Shown in pieces: positions 38,319 to 47,190 of a stretch of 64,000 nt of DNA. The notes under the pieces were generated by a model that made no database searches, was not told the DNA's origin, and saw nothing but the letters and a program-made list of their open reading frames with translations. Origin of the DNA: Roseihalotalea indica (lineage in GTDB: Bacteria; Bacteroidota; Bacteroidia; Cytophagales; Cyclobacteriaceae); NCBI RefSeq assembly GCF_022458895.1, contig NZ_JAINFL010000016.1, forward strand, positions 62,001 through 126,000. Reading direction: 5' to 3'. Position 1 is the first letter of the stretch. The number at the start of each line of letters is the position of its first letter. Both the position numbers and the translations under genes were made by a program.

Positions 38319-41300
38319 TTAGAAAGTTAGGTTAACACCGACGTTGTAGTTTCGGGACAATGGATAGGTAAACCCGGCATTGAACAGCCCCTCAAGTTTC
38401 TCAGGGTCAAAGGGTTTGATGAACGGATCGGCAATGGTGAACAGGTTGAAGGCGTTCACGTAAATGCGCAGCCGGTCAATACCGATAGAATTCAGGTACG
38501 AAGGGTTCAGCGTATAGCCCAGTTCAGCACTTTTCAGCCTTACGTAGGAAGCGTCTCTTCTCCAGTTAGAGCTTTCGGCGTACATTGCTCCCACGTTGGC
38601 AATCAGTCGGGTAGCAGGCCACTCGCCCGGAATCCACTCGCTATCGGGGTTGTAAGGGTCTTCCTTATGCCAGCGGTCGAAGAAGTAGCCCGGTGTATTT
38701 CCTCGGAATGCCATCACCTCGGCATATACCTCATTGAACCGGATGGTGTATTTAGCCGAGCCCTGGAACAGGATATTAAAATCAAAGCCTTTCCAGGAAC
38801 CCAATAAAGTAAGCCCGTAGTGTACTTTCGGAGTACCTGCCCAGAATAGCGGTAATTGGTCATTTCCGTTGATCACCCCATCATTGTTAACATCCTGGTA
38901 GCGGAAGTCGCCGGGTAGCTCGCGGGTATTGCCCAGATCGCCGTTTTGCAGCGGAGCATTTCGGATTTCTTCATCGCTCTGGAACTGCCCCAGGTATTCA
39001 TAACCCCACACTACATCATTCCAGCGGTTAGCCGTACCGTTTCTCCATCGGTCGTAGCTGTTCACAAACGGTCCCCGTTCTACGTAGCGGTTCATGGTGC
39101 GGGCAAAGTTGAAGTTTCCGCGCACACCATATTGGAAGCCATTATGCCGGTTATTCAGACCAACGGAGAAATCCAGTCCTTGTACCCGATCGCTATTAAG
39201 GTTTTCTTCCGGTAAGGTGCCGCCGAATGTATTGGGCAGTGCCAGATTCCGAATCGCCAGTAGCCCTTCCCGATCGCGTTGGTAGACGTCAAATTCAAAG
39301 GTGAAGCGGTTATCCCAAAGACCTACGTTCAACCCAAGGTCGGTGATGGTAGAAGTAAACCAGGTCAGGTTGGGGTTTACAATGGCGGGTGATGCGGCAC
39401 CAGTAGTGTACTCCCCGTTGATAAATTCATATCCGCCACCGCCCGTGGTAGAAAATCCCTGTACATACTGAAATGGATTTCCCGCATCTTCACCTACCTG
39501 TCCGTAAGAAGCGCGTAGTTTCAGGTCGGAAAAGATGGGCAGGTTCTGGCTGATAAAGTCCTCTTCGGATAGTCGCCACCCGGCGGATACCACTGGGAAG
39601 AAACCCCAGCGCTGGTCGGGATGGTAGCGATACGAGCCATCGTAACGGAAGGCAAACTCCAGCAGGTAGCGTTCATCGTAATTGTAGTTGAAGCGACCGA
39701 TGTACGACAGACGAGCCGATTCATCTTCCAGTCCACCGGCTTCCTGGCGGTTGAGTCCGGCAAAATCCACCTGATCGGTGGTGTAGAAATTGTAGTAGCG
39801 GAGCAGCCGGGCTGAGCGATTAGCCGTTTGTTGCTGTTCAAATACCAATGCTGCGCTCACTCCATGCTTATCCAAAAATTTGGTTTCGTAGTTCAGTTGC
39901 GCCTGAAAAGTCAGGCGGTTGAAGTCGCCCCAGTTGTTCGAGATGTTTTCACTTCCGCTTCGCTGCTTCACCGATACATACTCCCCATCAGCATAATTGT
40001 ATACATTATAGCCTTTGAAGAGATTCTTATTCAGGTAAGAATTGGCATCGTAAGAAGCCAGTCCTTTGATGGATAGCCCTTCTACGAATGGGAAAGTATA
40101 AGTAAGGGCAATGGAAGACTGAAATTGCTTATCGACCGCCTCATTATAACCAGTAACATCCCTCTGGGAAAGCACCAGCGGGTTTTGCCCGGAACTTACC
40201 ACTCCGGGATAATCCGGGTTATTGTTGGCATAGGGCGATTCTATGGGGAGGGTTACGCGAGTTCCTTTAAAGATATTGAAGAAGTTCTCACCCGGCTGCT
40301 CCCGCTTGTCGTAGCGCCCGGCCAGAAAAACCTCGGCTTTCAGGTTTTCGCCTAACTTGGAAGTGATGTTCGAGCGGAAGGTGTATTTCTTATACCCCAT
40401 ATCATCGCTTTTCAACAACCCTTTCTCGTTGTAATATCCCAGGTTGACGTAATACTGAACAGCCTCAGTTCCCCCGGATGCCGACAGGTTATGCTGATAC
40501 TGCATAGCCCGATCTTTCATGGTTACATCGTACCAATCAGTATTTTCGTAGCCGGGAACGCCATCAATATATTTCTGAAGTTCGTCCTGGGTGTAATACG
40601 GGTTTCCCGCGCCGAAAATCTCCGCATCGTTCCGCATAATGGCCCACTGGGCCGCCGTAGCCATCTTGGGCACATCAGTCGGCGACTGCCAACCTACCAC
40701 CCCATTGTAGCTAAATTCGGGCTTACCAGCTGAGCCTTTCTTAGTGGTTACGATAATTACCCCATTGGCGGCTCGCACCCCGTAGATGGCCGCTGAAGCA
40801 TCTTTGAGCACTGAGATACTCTCAATATCTTCGGGATTCAGCCGCTGAAACTCGCTGCCGCCATCCCGGGCAATACCATCAATCACAAACAACGGAGTAC
40901 CAAAACCCCGGATGTTAATCATGGTGTTAAACTCGCCCGGCTGCCCAGAATTTTGTCGTATCTGCAAACCGGCGACTTTCCCCTGGATTTTCTGCGCAAG
41001 GCTGGCATGAGTGGTTGTTTGAATTTCTTTAGACTCAATGTTGCTGATGGCACTGGTCAGGCTTTCTTTCTTTTGCGTTCCATACCCGACTACGACTACC
41101 TCTTCCAGCGAAGTGATGTCTGGCTCCATTGAGATATCTATTGTCGTTTGGGTTCCTACGGGAATGGTTTGCCTCAGATAACCCACTGAGCTGAAGATCA
41201 GCACCGGCTCCGTCCCGCTTGTTTCAATAGAATACTGCCCGTCTATATCGGTGATGGTTCCGGTAGACGTGCCTTGCAAAATGATGTTGACTCCCGGCAA

Positions 41301-41504
41301 GGTTTCTCCGGTTTCATCAGTAACCACCCCGGAGACGATGCGCGACTGCCCCGAGGCATCCTGGGCAAATAAAGTAGTACTGGCAATGATCTGCAACAGA
41401 AACATCATTCCTGAAAGCAGCATCACACTGCGCCACCTGCCTGAGCAGATCAGAACAGAGGGCAGTACGAGTGATCTGTAGTTGTTTTTCATAGATTGTA
41501 ACAT
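38319..41504 (-). CDS. SusC/RagA family TonB-linked outer-membrane protein (second locus)
   Basis: TonB-dependent glycan importer of 1061 residues. An N-terminal hydrophobic segment (MLLSGMMFLLQIIASTTLFA) is followed by a carboxypeptidase-regulatory-like domain (about 55-135; VVTDETGETLPGVNIILQGT), the signature SLEEVVVVGYGTQKKESLTS, the plug (LFVIDGIARDGG and SVLKDASAAIYGVRAANGV) and the beta-barrel ending in YNVGVNLTF. No STN domain is present, so control is probably by the divergent membrane regulator at 44070-46685 rather than by a FecR/sigma pair. ATG 41504 is used; ATG 41492 (MKNNYRSL) is a possible alternative. The 103-bp gap to the GH92 gene upstream may contain an internal promoter. 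Confidence 0.95.
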   Translation of the reverse strand: MLQSMKNNYRSLVLPSVLICSGRWRSVMLLSGMMFLLQIIASTTLFAQDASGQSRIVSGVVTDETGETLPGVNIILQGTSTGTITDIDGQYSIETSGTEPVLIFSSVGYLRQTIPVGTQTTIDISMEPDITSLEEVVVVGYGTQKKESLTSAISNIESKEIQTTTHASLAQKIQGKVAGLQIRQNSGQPGEFNTMINIRGFGTPLFVIDGIARDGGSEFQRLNPEDIESISVLKDASAAIYGVRAANGVIIVTTKKGSAGKPEFSYNGVVGWQSPTDVPKMATAAQWAIMRNDAEIFGAGNPYYTQDELQKYIDGVPGYENTDWYDVTMKDRAMQYQHNLSASGGTEAVQYYVNLGYYNEKGLLKSDDMGYKKYTFRSNITSKLGENLKAEVFLAGRYDKREQPGENFFNIFKGTRVTLPIESPYANNNPDYPGVVSSGQNPLVLSQRDVTGYNEAVDKQFQSSIALTYTFPFVEGLSIKGLASYDANSYLNKNLFKGYNVYNYADGEYVSVKQRSGSENISNNWGDFNRLTFQAQLNYETKFLDKHGVSAALVFEQQQTANRSARLLRYYNFYTTDQVDFAGLNRQEAGGLEDESARLSYIGRFNYNYDERYLLEFAFRYDGSYRYHPDQRWGFFPVVSAGWRLSEEDFISQNLPIFSDLKLRASYGQVGEDAGNPFQYVQGFSTTGGGGYEFINGEYTTGAASPAIVNPNLTWFTSTITDLGLNVGLWDNRFTFEFDVYQRDREGLLAIRNLALPNTFGGTLPEENLNSDRVQGLDFSVGLNNRHNGFQYGVRGNFNFARTMNRYVERGPFVNSYDRWRNGTANRWNDVVWGYEYLGQFQSDEEIRNAPLQNGDLGNTRELPGDFRYQDVNNDGVINGNDQLPLFWAGTPKVHYGLTLLGSWKGFDFNILFQGSAKYTIRFNEVYAEVMAFRGNTPGYFFDRWHKEDPYNPDSEWIPGEWPATRLIANVGAMYAESSNWRRDASYVRLKSAELGYTLNPSYLNSIGIDRLRIYVNAFNLFTIADPFIKPFDPEKLEGLFNAGFTYPLSRNYNVGVNLTF

Positions 41505-41607
41505 AGTAGTTGTGATAATTAGAATGTTATGTTATGTGACCCTAGTGCCACTGACGCGGGCGTTCGTTTTTTACATAAGCCTCTGGTTTTTTAGTGATAA
41601 AATGGAT

Positions 41608-43932
41608 TTATGGATGTTCTGATAAGACGGCGGTGGTGATGAAAGCCCCCCAGTGTTTATTAGGCTGGTCGCCCATGACGAAGGACAATTCCCCGCCATT
41701 GAGAATATCCTGATGACTAAAGACCGGCAATGACAGCGGCTCTCCATTCAGCGTAGCCGACTGTATGTATTTGTTCTCCCGGCTGTTATTCTCCGTGCTA
41801 ATGGTGAATTGCTTCCCGTTAGAAAGGTCAATTGTCACTTCATCAAACAGAGGGCGTCCGATTGAGTACTGGGCTGAACCGGGGCAGAAAGAATAAAAGC
41901 CCATAGCATTCAGAATATACCAGGCCGACATCTGTCCGCAATCCTCATTGCCCGGCAGGCCATTGGGGTCATTAAAGTAGAGAGTGGTTAGTATCTGATC
42001 TACCAGCTGCTGGGTTTTCCAGGGTTGCCCCACCTGATTGTACATATGGGTGGTATGGTGGCTAGGTTCGTTGCCATGCGCATACTGCCCAATGAGCCCG
42101 GAAATATCGGCCGAAACATCTTCTCCTTCCAGGTTAGAGTCGGTAGAGAAGAGCGTATCCAGTTTGGTAATCATTTGCTGTTCACCGCCCATCAGGCTGG
42201 CTAGCCCGGGTACGTCATGAGGCACAAACCAGAGCCATTGCCAGCCATTTCCTTCGCAATAGTCATCATTCTGGTGATTGGAGTATTTGGGGTTAAAGGG
42301 AGTTTTCCAGTTCCCGTTGGCGAGTTTACCCCGCATAAATCCGGTTTCCGAGTCAAAGTAGTTTTGATAGTTGAGGGCCAGCTTTGAGAATTTTTCGTAA
42401 TCTTCTTCTTTGCCCAGGGCTTTGGCGAACTGGGCAACACACCAGTCATTATAAGCATACTCCAGCCCTTTCGCTACTGCTTGGTTCTCTTTGTCCGATG
42501 GAATGTAGCCGAGCGTATTTTTAAATTGCTTGCTCGGAGGCATCAGTTTATGGTTCAGTATTCCCCGATCTACTTTATCGGTTACCTGCGTGGTATCGTA
42601 CAGGGCGGCATGAACGACCGCTTCATATGCTTTATCTATATCATAATCGCGTATTCCCTTGTTGTAGGCATCCACAATGACCGGGATCGCGTGCGAGCCG
42701 ATCATGGTACCCGTATAGTTCGAGGCAAGCTCCCACATGGGCAGCACCCCACCGGTTTCATATTTATCAATCAGCGAGTTGATCATCGCATTATCCCGTT
42801 CGGGGTCGGTGATGGTGAGCAGGGGATGTTGTGCCCGAAAAGTATCCCATAAGGAAAAAACCGTATAGTTGGTATGATTTTCTTTTTGACGAATGGAATG
42901 GTCCATGGCCCGATAACGCCCGTCGATATCGGTGTAAATATTGGGCGAGATGGCTGAGTGGTAGAGAGCGGTATAGAAGATCGTCTTGTCCGAATCATTA
43001 TCCGTCTGAACATCAATTTTCGCCAGTTGCTTGTTCCACTCCTCTTGCGCCTGCTGCCGAATCTGCTCAAAGTCCCAATGAGGAATTTCGGTTTGCAAAT
43101 TGCGTTTTGCTCCGTCTTCATCTACCCCCGAAATACCCACTTTCGCCATAATCTCAGTCTGATCATCAGTTTCAAAAGTCAGCATGACCCGCAGGTCGGT
43201 GCCCTGAAACTCGCCTTCCCCGGAAAAAGCATGGTCACCTTCAAATACCTTCATGCTGAAGGAGGCAGAAAACTCGGCGTAGAAATAAACATACTGGTCT
43301 TTGGCCCAACCGGAGGTCCGCTTAAGCCCCCGAATAGTGTGATCGTTTACTTTCTCAATGCGGAGCTCTACGTTACGCTGCCCGTGCAGGTGGTGGGTGA
43401 GATCGATAAAAAGAGCCGGTTGCTGGTTTTCAGGGTAAGTATACCGGTGCAATCCGGCTCTCAGTGTGCTGGTTAATTCTACATTAATGTCTTCATCCTC
43501 GAGCAATACCTGGTAATACCCCGGAGTGCTTACTTCGTTATCATGAGAAAAAGCAGACCGGTATTCTTCCTCAATGCCATCGCTCTCTGCTTTTTGAGTA
43601 ATTGGCATAAAAAGGAGGTCACCATAGTCGCCAATGCCGGTGCCGCTTAGGTGGGTGTGGCTGAATCCGATAATTTTACTGTCACTATAATGATAACCCG
43701 CGCAGGCATCCCACCCGTTCAGGCGAGTATCGGGGCTGAGCTGGACCATCCCGTAAGGAAGCGTGACACCGGGAAAAGTGTGGCCATGACCGCCGGTTCC
43801 GATGAAAGTATTAACAAATTGGGTATAATCGGAAGTATTCGTATTGTCGCGAACCAGTTCTTTTTCGCCCGAAGTGCAGGAAATGAAAAAAATAAACAAA
43901 ATGCTTAGAAACGAATTCAGAAGTATTTTCAT
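41608..43932 (-). CDS. alpha-mannosidase of glycoside hydrolase family 92
   Basis: A 774-residue lipoprotein (lipobox FISCTSGEK) of GH92, calcium-dependent exo-acting alpha-mannosidases that trim N-glycans and other mannosides. The first domain starts YTQFVNTFIGTGGHGHTFPG with LPYGMVQLSPDTR. The catalytic barrel has SLWDTFRAQHPLLTITDPER, the general-acid region NEPSHHTTHMYNQVGQPW, and the conserved ending LPGNEDCGQMSAWYILNAMG, where Glu and Asp bind calcium and activate water. Length is typical. ATG 43932 is preferred over 43941 as it starts a normal signal. It is the promoter-proximal gene of the minus-strand locus, divergent from the regulator gene at 44070. Confidence 0.95.
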   Translation of the reverse strand: MKILLNSFLSILFIFFISCTSGEKELVRDNTNTSDYTQFVNTFIGTGGHGHTFPGVTLPYGMVQLSPDTRLNGWDACAGYHYSDSKIIGFSHTHLSGTGIGDYGDLLFMPITQKAESDGIEEEYRSAFSHDNEVSTPGYYQVLLEDEDINVELTSTLRAGLHRYTYPENQQPALFIDLTHHLHGQRNVELRIEKVNDHTIRGLKRTSGWAKDQYVYFYAEFSASFSMKVFEGDHAFSGEGEFQGTDLRVMLTFETDDQTEIMAKVGISGVDEDGAKRNLQTEIPHWDFEQIRQQAQEEWNKQLAKIDVQTDNDSDKTIFYTALYHSAISPNIYTDIDGRYRAMDHSIRQKENHTNYTVFSLWDTFRAQHPLLTITDPERDNAMINSLIDKYETGGVLPMWELASNYTGTMIGSHAIPVIVDAYNKGIRDYDIDKAYEAVVHAALYDTTQVTDKVDRGILNHKLMPPSKQFKNTLGYIPSDKENQAVAKGLEYAYNDWCVAQFAKALGKEEDYEKFSKLALNYQNYFDSETGFMRGKLANGNWKTPFNPKYSNHQNDDYCEGNGWQWLWFVPHDVPGLASLMGGEQQMITKLDTLFSTDSNLEGEDVSADISGLIGQYAHGNEPSHHTTHMYNQVGQPWKTQQLVDQILTTLYFNDPNGLPGNEDCGQMSAWYILNAMGFYSFCPGSAQYSIGRPLFDEVTIDLSNGKQFTISTENNSRENKYIQSATLNGEPLSLPVFSHQDILNGGELSFVMGDQPNKHWGAFITTAVLSEHP

Positions 43933-43967
43933 TGTAATCAATCAGATAGAATTTTGATTACACGAAA

Positions 43968-43983
43968 AAGCGTCTGAACGCTT
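43968..43983. promoter_or_regulatory. inverted repeat in the GH92/regulator divergent gap
   Basis: AAGCGT-CTGA-ACGCTT is a 6-bp inverted repeat with a 4-base spacer in the 137-bp gap between the divergent GH92 and regulator genes. The rest of the gap is very AT-rich (including TTAATTAATTAA). It could be the operator for the neighbouring regulator, but this is inferred from position only. Confidence 0.3.
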
Positions 43984-44069
43984 AAAAAAATGTTAATATT
44001 TAATTAATTAAGGCTAAAAAAACAGTTAATTTTATAATAATTAAGTTTTATACTACACTATTTACAAGT

Positions 44070-46685
44070 TTGATACAGACATTGTGCATACGGAAAATGT
44101 GGGTCAGCTTGCTGCTGGGAGTAGTTTTCACCCAGGCGGCTCTTGGTCAGGATAGTTTGAAATCCGGACTGCGTTTTTCATCGCATGAGGTAATTAAGGA
44201 TTTGCGCACCTCGATGAACCTGACTCCCGAAGAACCGATGCTCTTCCCTCAGGGGTTCTCGTTAGCGTTTGATGTAAATTTTCGCCCCGGTGATGGGCAC
44301 TATGGCAACATTTTCCGGGTCATTGGCAACGATCAGGTGAATATTGATTTTGTCTCCAATCTGGCTTCCCCCTCCTCTAATTTTTGGCTGGTACTCAAAG
44401 ATCAGATTCTGTTTTCTTATACCTGGAATGATATTCCGGAAGGGGAGTTTGGGGAATGGATGAAAATAAAAATAGGAGTGGACACTGAGCGGGGAATTAT
44501 TTCGGCATCGCTGAATGGCAACTATCAGGAGAAAAAAGTAACCGATATACAGGAGCTGCACGAATTCCGCATTCAGTTCGGTATATGCAAATATAAATCG
44601 TTCCTCAACAGCGACGTGAGCCCTATGACGCTGAAAGAGCTACAGGTTTTTAATAGTCAGGGGGAGTTATTCCGACACTGGAAACTGGCGAAACATGCCC
44701 AACAGAGAGTATACGATGAGGTAACCTACGCTGAAGCTGAGGTCCAGAACCCCAATTGGGAGATTGATTCTCACATCCACTGGAAAAGCCGGAACCAGTT
44801 TCAATTCACCAATCTGCTGGGAGTTGTCAAAGACGAGCAGCACGGCCAGGTATACTTTGTGGACGACCGCTTTGTATATCGTTATACAGTGGATAGTGCT
44901 CGGGTGGATACCCTGGTAGTAGCGGGCGGTCAGCCATTTAGCTGTCAGGGCAACCAGATGATCTACCATCCATATCTTAATGAGATATGGTCGTATAACT
45001 TTGACCATACCCAGCTAAGCCGATTTAGTTTTCAGACCAACACCTGGTCGTTGAACGAGCCCGAATGTGCCGAACCTGACCTCTGGCACCATAACCGGTG
45101 GATTTCGCCTCAGGACTCTTCACTCGTCACTTTTGGCGGATACGGGCATTATACCTATAAAAGCACCATTCACCGGCTGAATGTTGAGGGATGGAAGCCT
45201 GACTCAGCCCATCTTCAGCAGGAGATTCCACCCCGTTACCTAAGTGCTGCCGGTTGGCTGGGTAATCATCACATGCTAATCTTTGGCGGTTATGGCAGCA
45301 AATCCGGTCGGCAGGAAGTAGCGCCTCAGTTTTATGGCGACCTGTACCAACTGGATACGCGAAATAATGCAGTAGAGAAATTATGGGAAATGGATGCTTC
45401 CGAACCACCTTTTGTACCTTGTGAGTATCTGTTGCCCGATGAAACCGGCAGCAGCTTCTATACTTTATTATACAACAGCACTAACTTTGAAACCTCTCTG
45501 CACCTGGCAAAATTTGGGATTGCCACACCCGAAAAGCGGGTTTTTGCCGATTCAATTCCGTATAAGTTCCTGGATACTAATTCCTGGGCCACTTTTTTCC
45601 TGAAACCACAACCGGCTGAACTAATTGCTTTAACCGTGCATGATTCGGAAGTGCAGGTACATTCGTTAGCCTACCCACCGCTGTTTAAAGAAGAAGTATA
45701 TCAGGAAGAGCCCCCCCAGCAGGCCGGTGCTCCATACTGGTTAATTCTGTTATTACTTTCCGGCGCAGGAGTTACCGGCTATATGCTGTTCCGCAAGCGG
45801 CGGCGTAGATCCACTGTGGCTGAAACCGTAGCGGCATCGGCTCCGCAAAAAGAAATTATTACAGAGCCAGATCATCTTCTGCCGGAACCACCGACTACCC
45901 CAGTACATAAAAAGTCAGCTATTTACTTAGTGGGCGGTTTTCAGGTGTTTGACCAGGAAGGAGAAGATATTACGACCGATTTTACCCCTACGCTTAAGCA
46001 GTTATTTTTGCTCATTCTACTCACCGCTCTTAAGAATGAGAAGGGAATAGTATCCTCGCAATTAAAAGACACACTTTGGTTTGATAAATCAGCGACCAGT
46101 GCCCGTAACAACCTGAATGTGAATATGAGTAAGCTGCGTGGTATTCTAGACCGGGTAGGTCATATGGAACTGCAGCACGATCATACATATTGGAATATTA
46201 CGTTGGGTCCGGAAGTCTACTGTGACTATCAATGTTCCCGAACACTTATGCGCCAACTAAACTCTGCCGATAGCCTAACACCCCCTCAGATTTCCCAACT
46301 GATTGAGATAGCCTCCCGAGGAGATTTATGCCCAGGATTGCAACTGGAATGGATGGATAGTTTCAAGGCTGACTTTGCTAACGATATTACCGATGCTTTA
46401 TCGTCGTTGCCGCAACGAAAACCAGACATCAATGACGACCATCATCTACTACTGAATATTGCGGAATGTATGCTGAAGTTTGATACACTCAATGAGGATG
46501 CCATCGCCATGAAATGTTCTGCGCTTTACTCACTGGGAAAAAAAGGGCTAGCCAAACATTCGTATGATATGTTTAGCAAAGAATACAAACAGGTGCTCGG
46601 GGAAAACTACCCTGTTTCCTTCAATGAACTTCTCCATTCTTTATACTCACATACGTCGGCTCCTTTGGGTCCGAACCGGGGATGA
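44070..46685 (+). CDS. membrane-anchored regulator: sensor/kelch domain, one TM helix, winged-helix output
   Basis: An 871-residue protein of unusual architecture. A signal peptide ends near AALGQ. Residues about 25-215 look like a laminin-G/concanavalin-type beta-sandwich (ending around LKELQVFNSQGELFRHWKL). Residues about 235-530 contain kelch-like blades (TFGGYGHYTYKSTIHRL, MLIFGGYGSKSGR). A single membrane helix at about 558-575 (LILLLLSGAGVTGYMLF) is followed by FRKRRRR. The cytoplasmic part (about 618-715) resembles an OmpR/SARP winged helix (FTPTLKQLFLLILLTALKN, NNLNVNMSKLRGILD), followed by an activator-type helical region. It is probably a one-component sensor that binds glycan outside and DNA inside, controlling the divergent locus. 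The start is uncertain: TTG 44070, TTG 44082 or ATG 44097. Confidence 0.78.
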   Translation: MIQTLCIRKMWVSLLLGVVFTQAALGQDSLKSGLRFSSHEVIKDLRTSMNLTPEEPMLFPQGFSLAFDVNFRPGDGHYGNIFRVIGNDQVNIDFVSNLASPSSNFWLVLKDQILFSYTWNDIPEGEFGEWMKIKIGVDTERGIISASLNGNYQEKKVTDIQELHEFRIQFGICKYKSFLNSDVSPMTLKELQVFNSQGELFRHWKLAKHAQQRVYDEVTYAEAEVQNPNWEIDSHIHWKSRNQFQFTNLLGVVKDEQHGQVYFVDDRFVYRYTVDSARVDTLVVAGGQPFSCQGNQMIYHPYLNEIWSYNFDHTQLSRFSFQTNTWSLNEPECAEPDLWHHNRWISPQDSSLVTFGGYGHYTYKSTIHRLNVEGWKPDSAHLQQEIPPRYLSAAGWLGNHHMLIFGGYGSKSGRQEVAPQFYGDLYQLDTRNNAVEKLWEMDASEPPFVPCEYLLPDETGSSFYTLLYNSTNFETSLHLAKFGIATPEKRVFADSIPYKFLDTNSWATFFLKPQPAELIALTVHDSEVQVHSLAYPPLFKEEVYQEEPPQQAGAPYWLILLLLSGAGVTGYMLFRKRRRRSTVAETVAASAPQKEIITEPDHLLPEPPTTPVHKKSAIYLVGGFQVFDQEGEDITTDFTPTLKQLFLLILLTALKNEKGIVSSQLKDTLWFDKSATSARNNLNVNMSKLRGILDRVGHMELQHDHTYWNITLGPEVYCDYQCSRTLMRQLNSADSLTPPQISQLIEIASRGDLCPGLQLEWMDSFKADFANDITDALSSLPQRKPDINDDHHLLLNIAECMLKFDTLNEDAIAMKCSALYSLGKKGLAKHSYDMFSKEYKQVLGENYPVSFNELLHSLYSHTSAPLGPNRG

Positions 46686-46948
46686 GGCTAATCTACCGAA
46701 TATAGAGGAAAGACACTGTGTATTAGCAAACAAAGCTACTTTTCAACGGCAACAAAAGGTGCTAAAGAAGAACTCTATCCTAGAGACCTTCTTCAACACT
46801 GATGATAGGATTGGGTGTATTTAGTCGATAATTGGATATACCGAAAGTAATCCCTTCTGTTTGCGCACCCCCTCTAGTAACTTGAGCGCTGCGATATATT
46901 GTTTTTTTGCAAAAAATGTTTTTATCAAGCTGCCCTGATGAATAGACT

Positions 46949-47063
46949 TTATTACGGTTGATTTTGCAATCAATTTCTATCTCGTTCAGAGTCACCGGGC
47001 GCCGGCCGCTCGAAGAGGACTTTGAGTAGGGCGAAACATCACATACAAAATCAACCGTAATAA
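46949..47063. repeat. MITE-like inverted-repeat element, copy B
   Basis: A 115-bp copy in the same orientation as copy A, with the same perfect 18-bp terminal inverted repeats (46949-46966 and 47046-47063). The central hairpin (46985-47026) has the loop in reverse-complement orientation relative to copy A and carries a 14-base all-G/C insertion between its arms. The flanks GACTTTATTACGG and TAATCTTTAATA are shared with copy A. It lies in the 505-bp gap between the regulator and the catalase, which holds no other clear feature. Confidence 0.85.
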
Positions 47064-47190
47064 TCTTTAATAAAAGCTTTCCAAAGAAAGCAAAAGAACA
47101 AACAAAAAAGGGCATGGCTAGTAGTCATATTATTATAATCCTGGAGTACGACTATATTTTTTTATCCAATAATTTTTTAACTCTAACCTC

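Noticed and set aside
46564..46824. 86-codon plus-strand frame at the end of the regulator gene
   Set aside because: Overlaps the regulator in another frame and shows no recognisable feature.
46780..47115. 111-codon minus-strand frame
   Set aside because: Created by MITE copy B and flanking AT-rich sequence; no independent evidence of coding.
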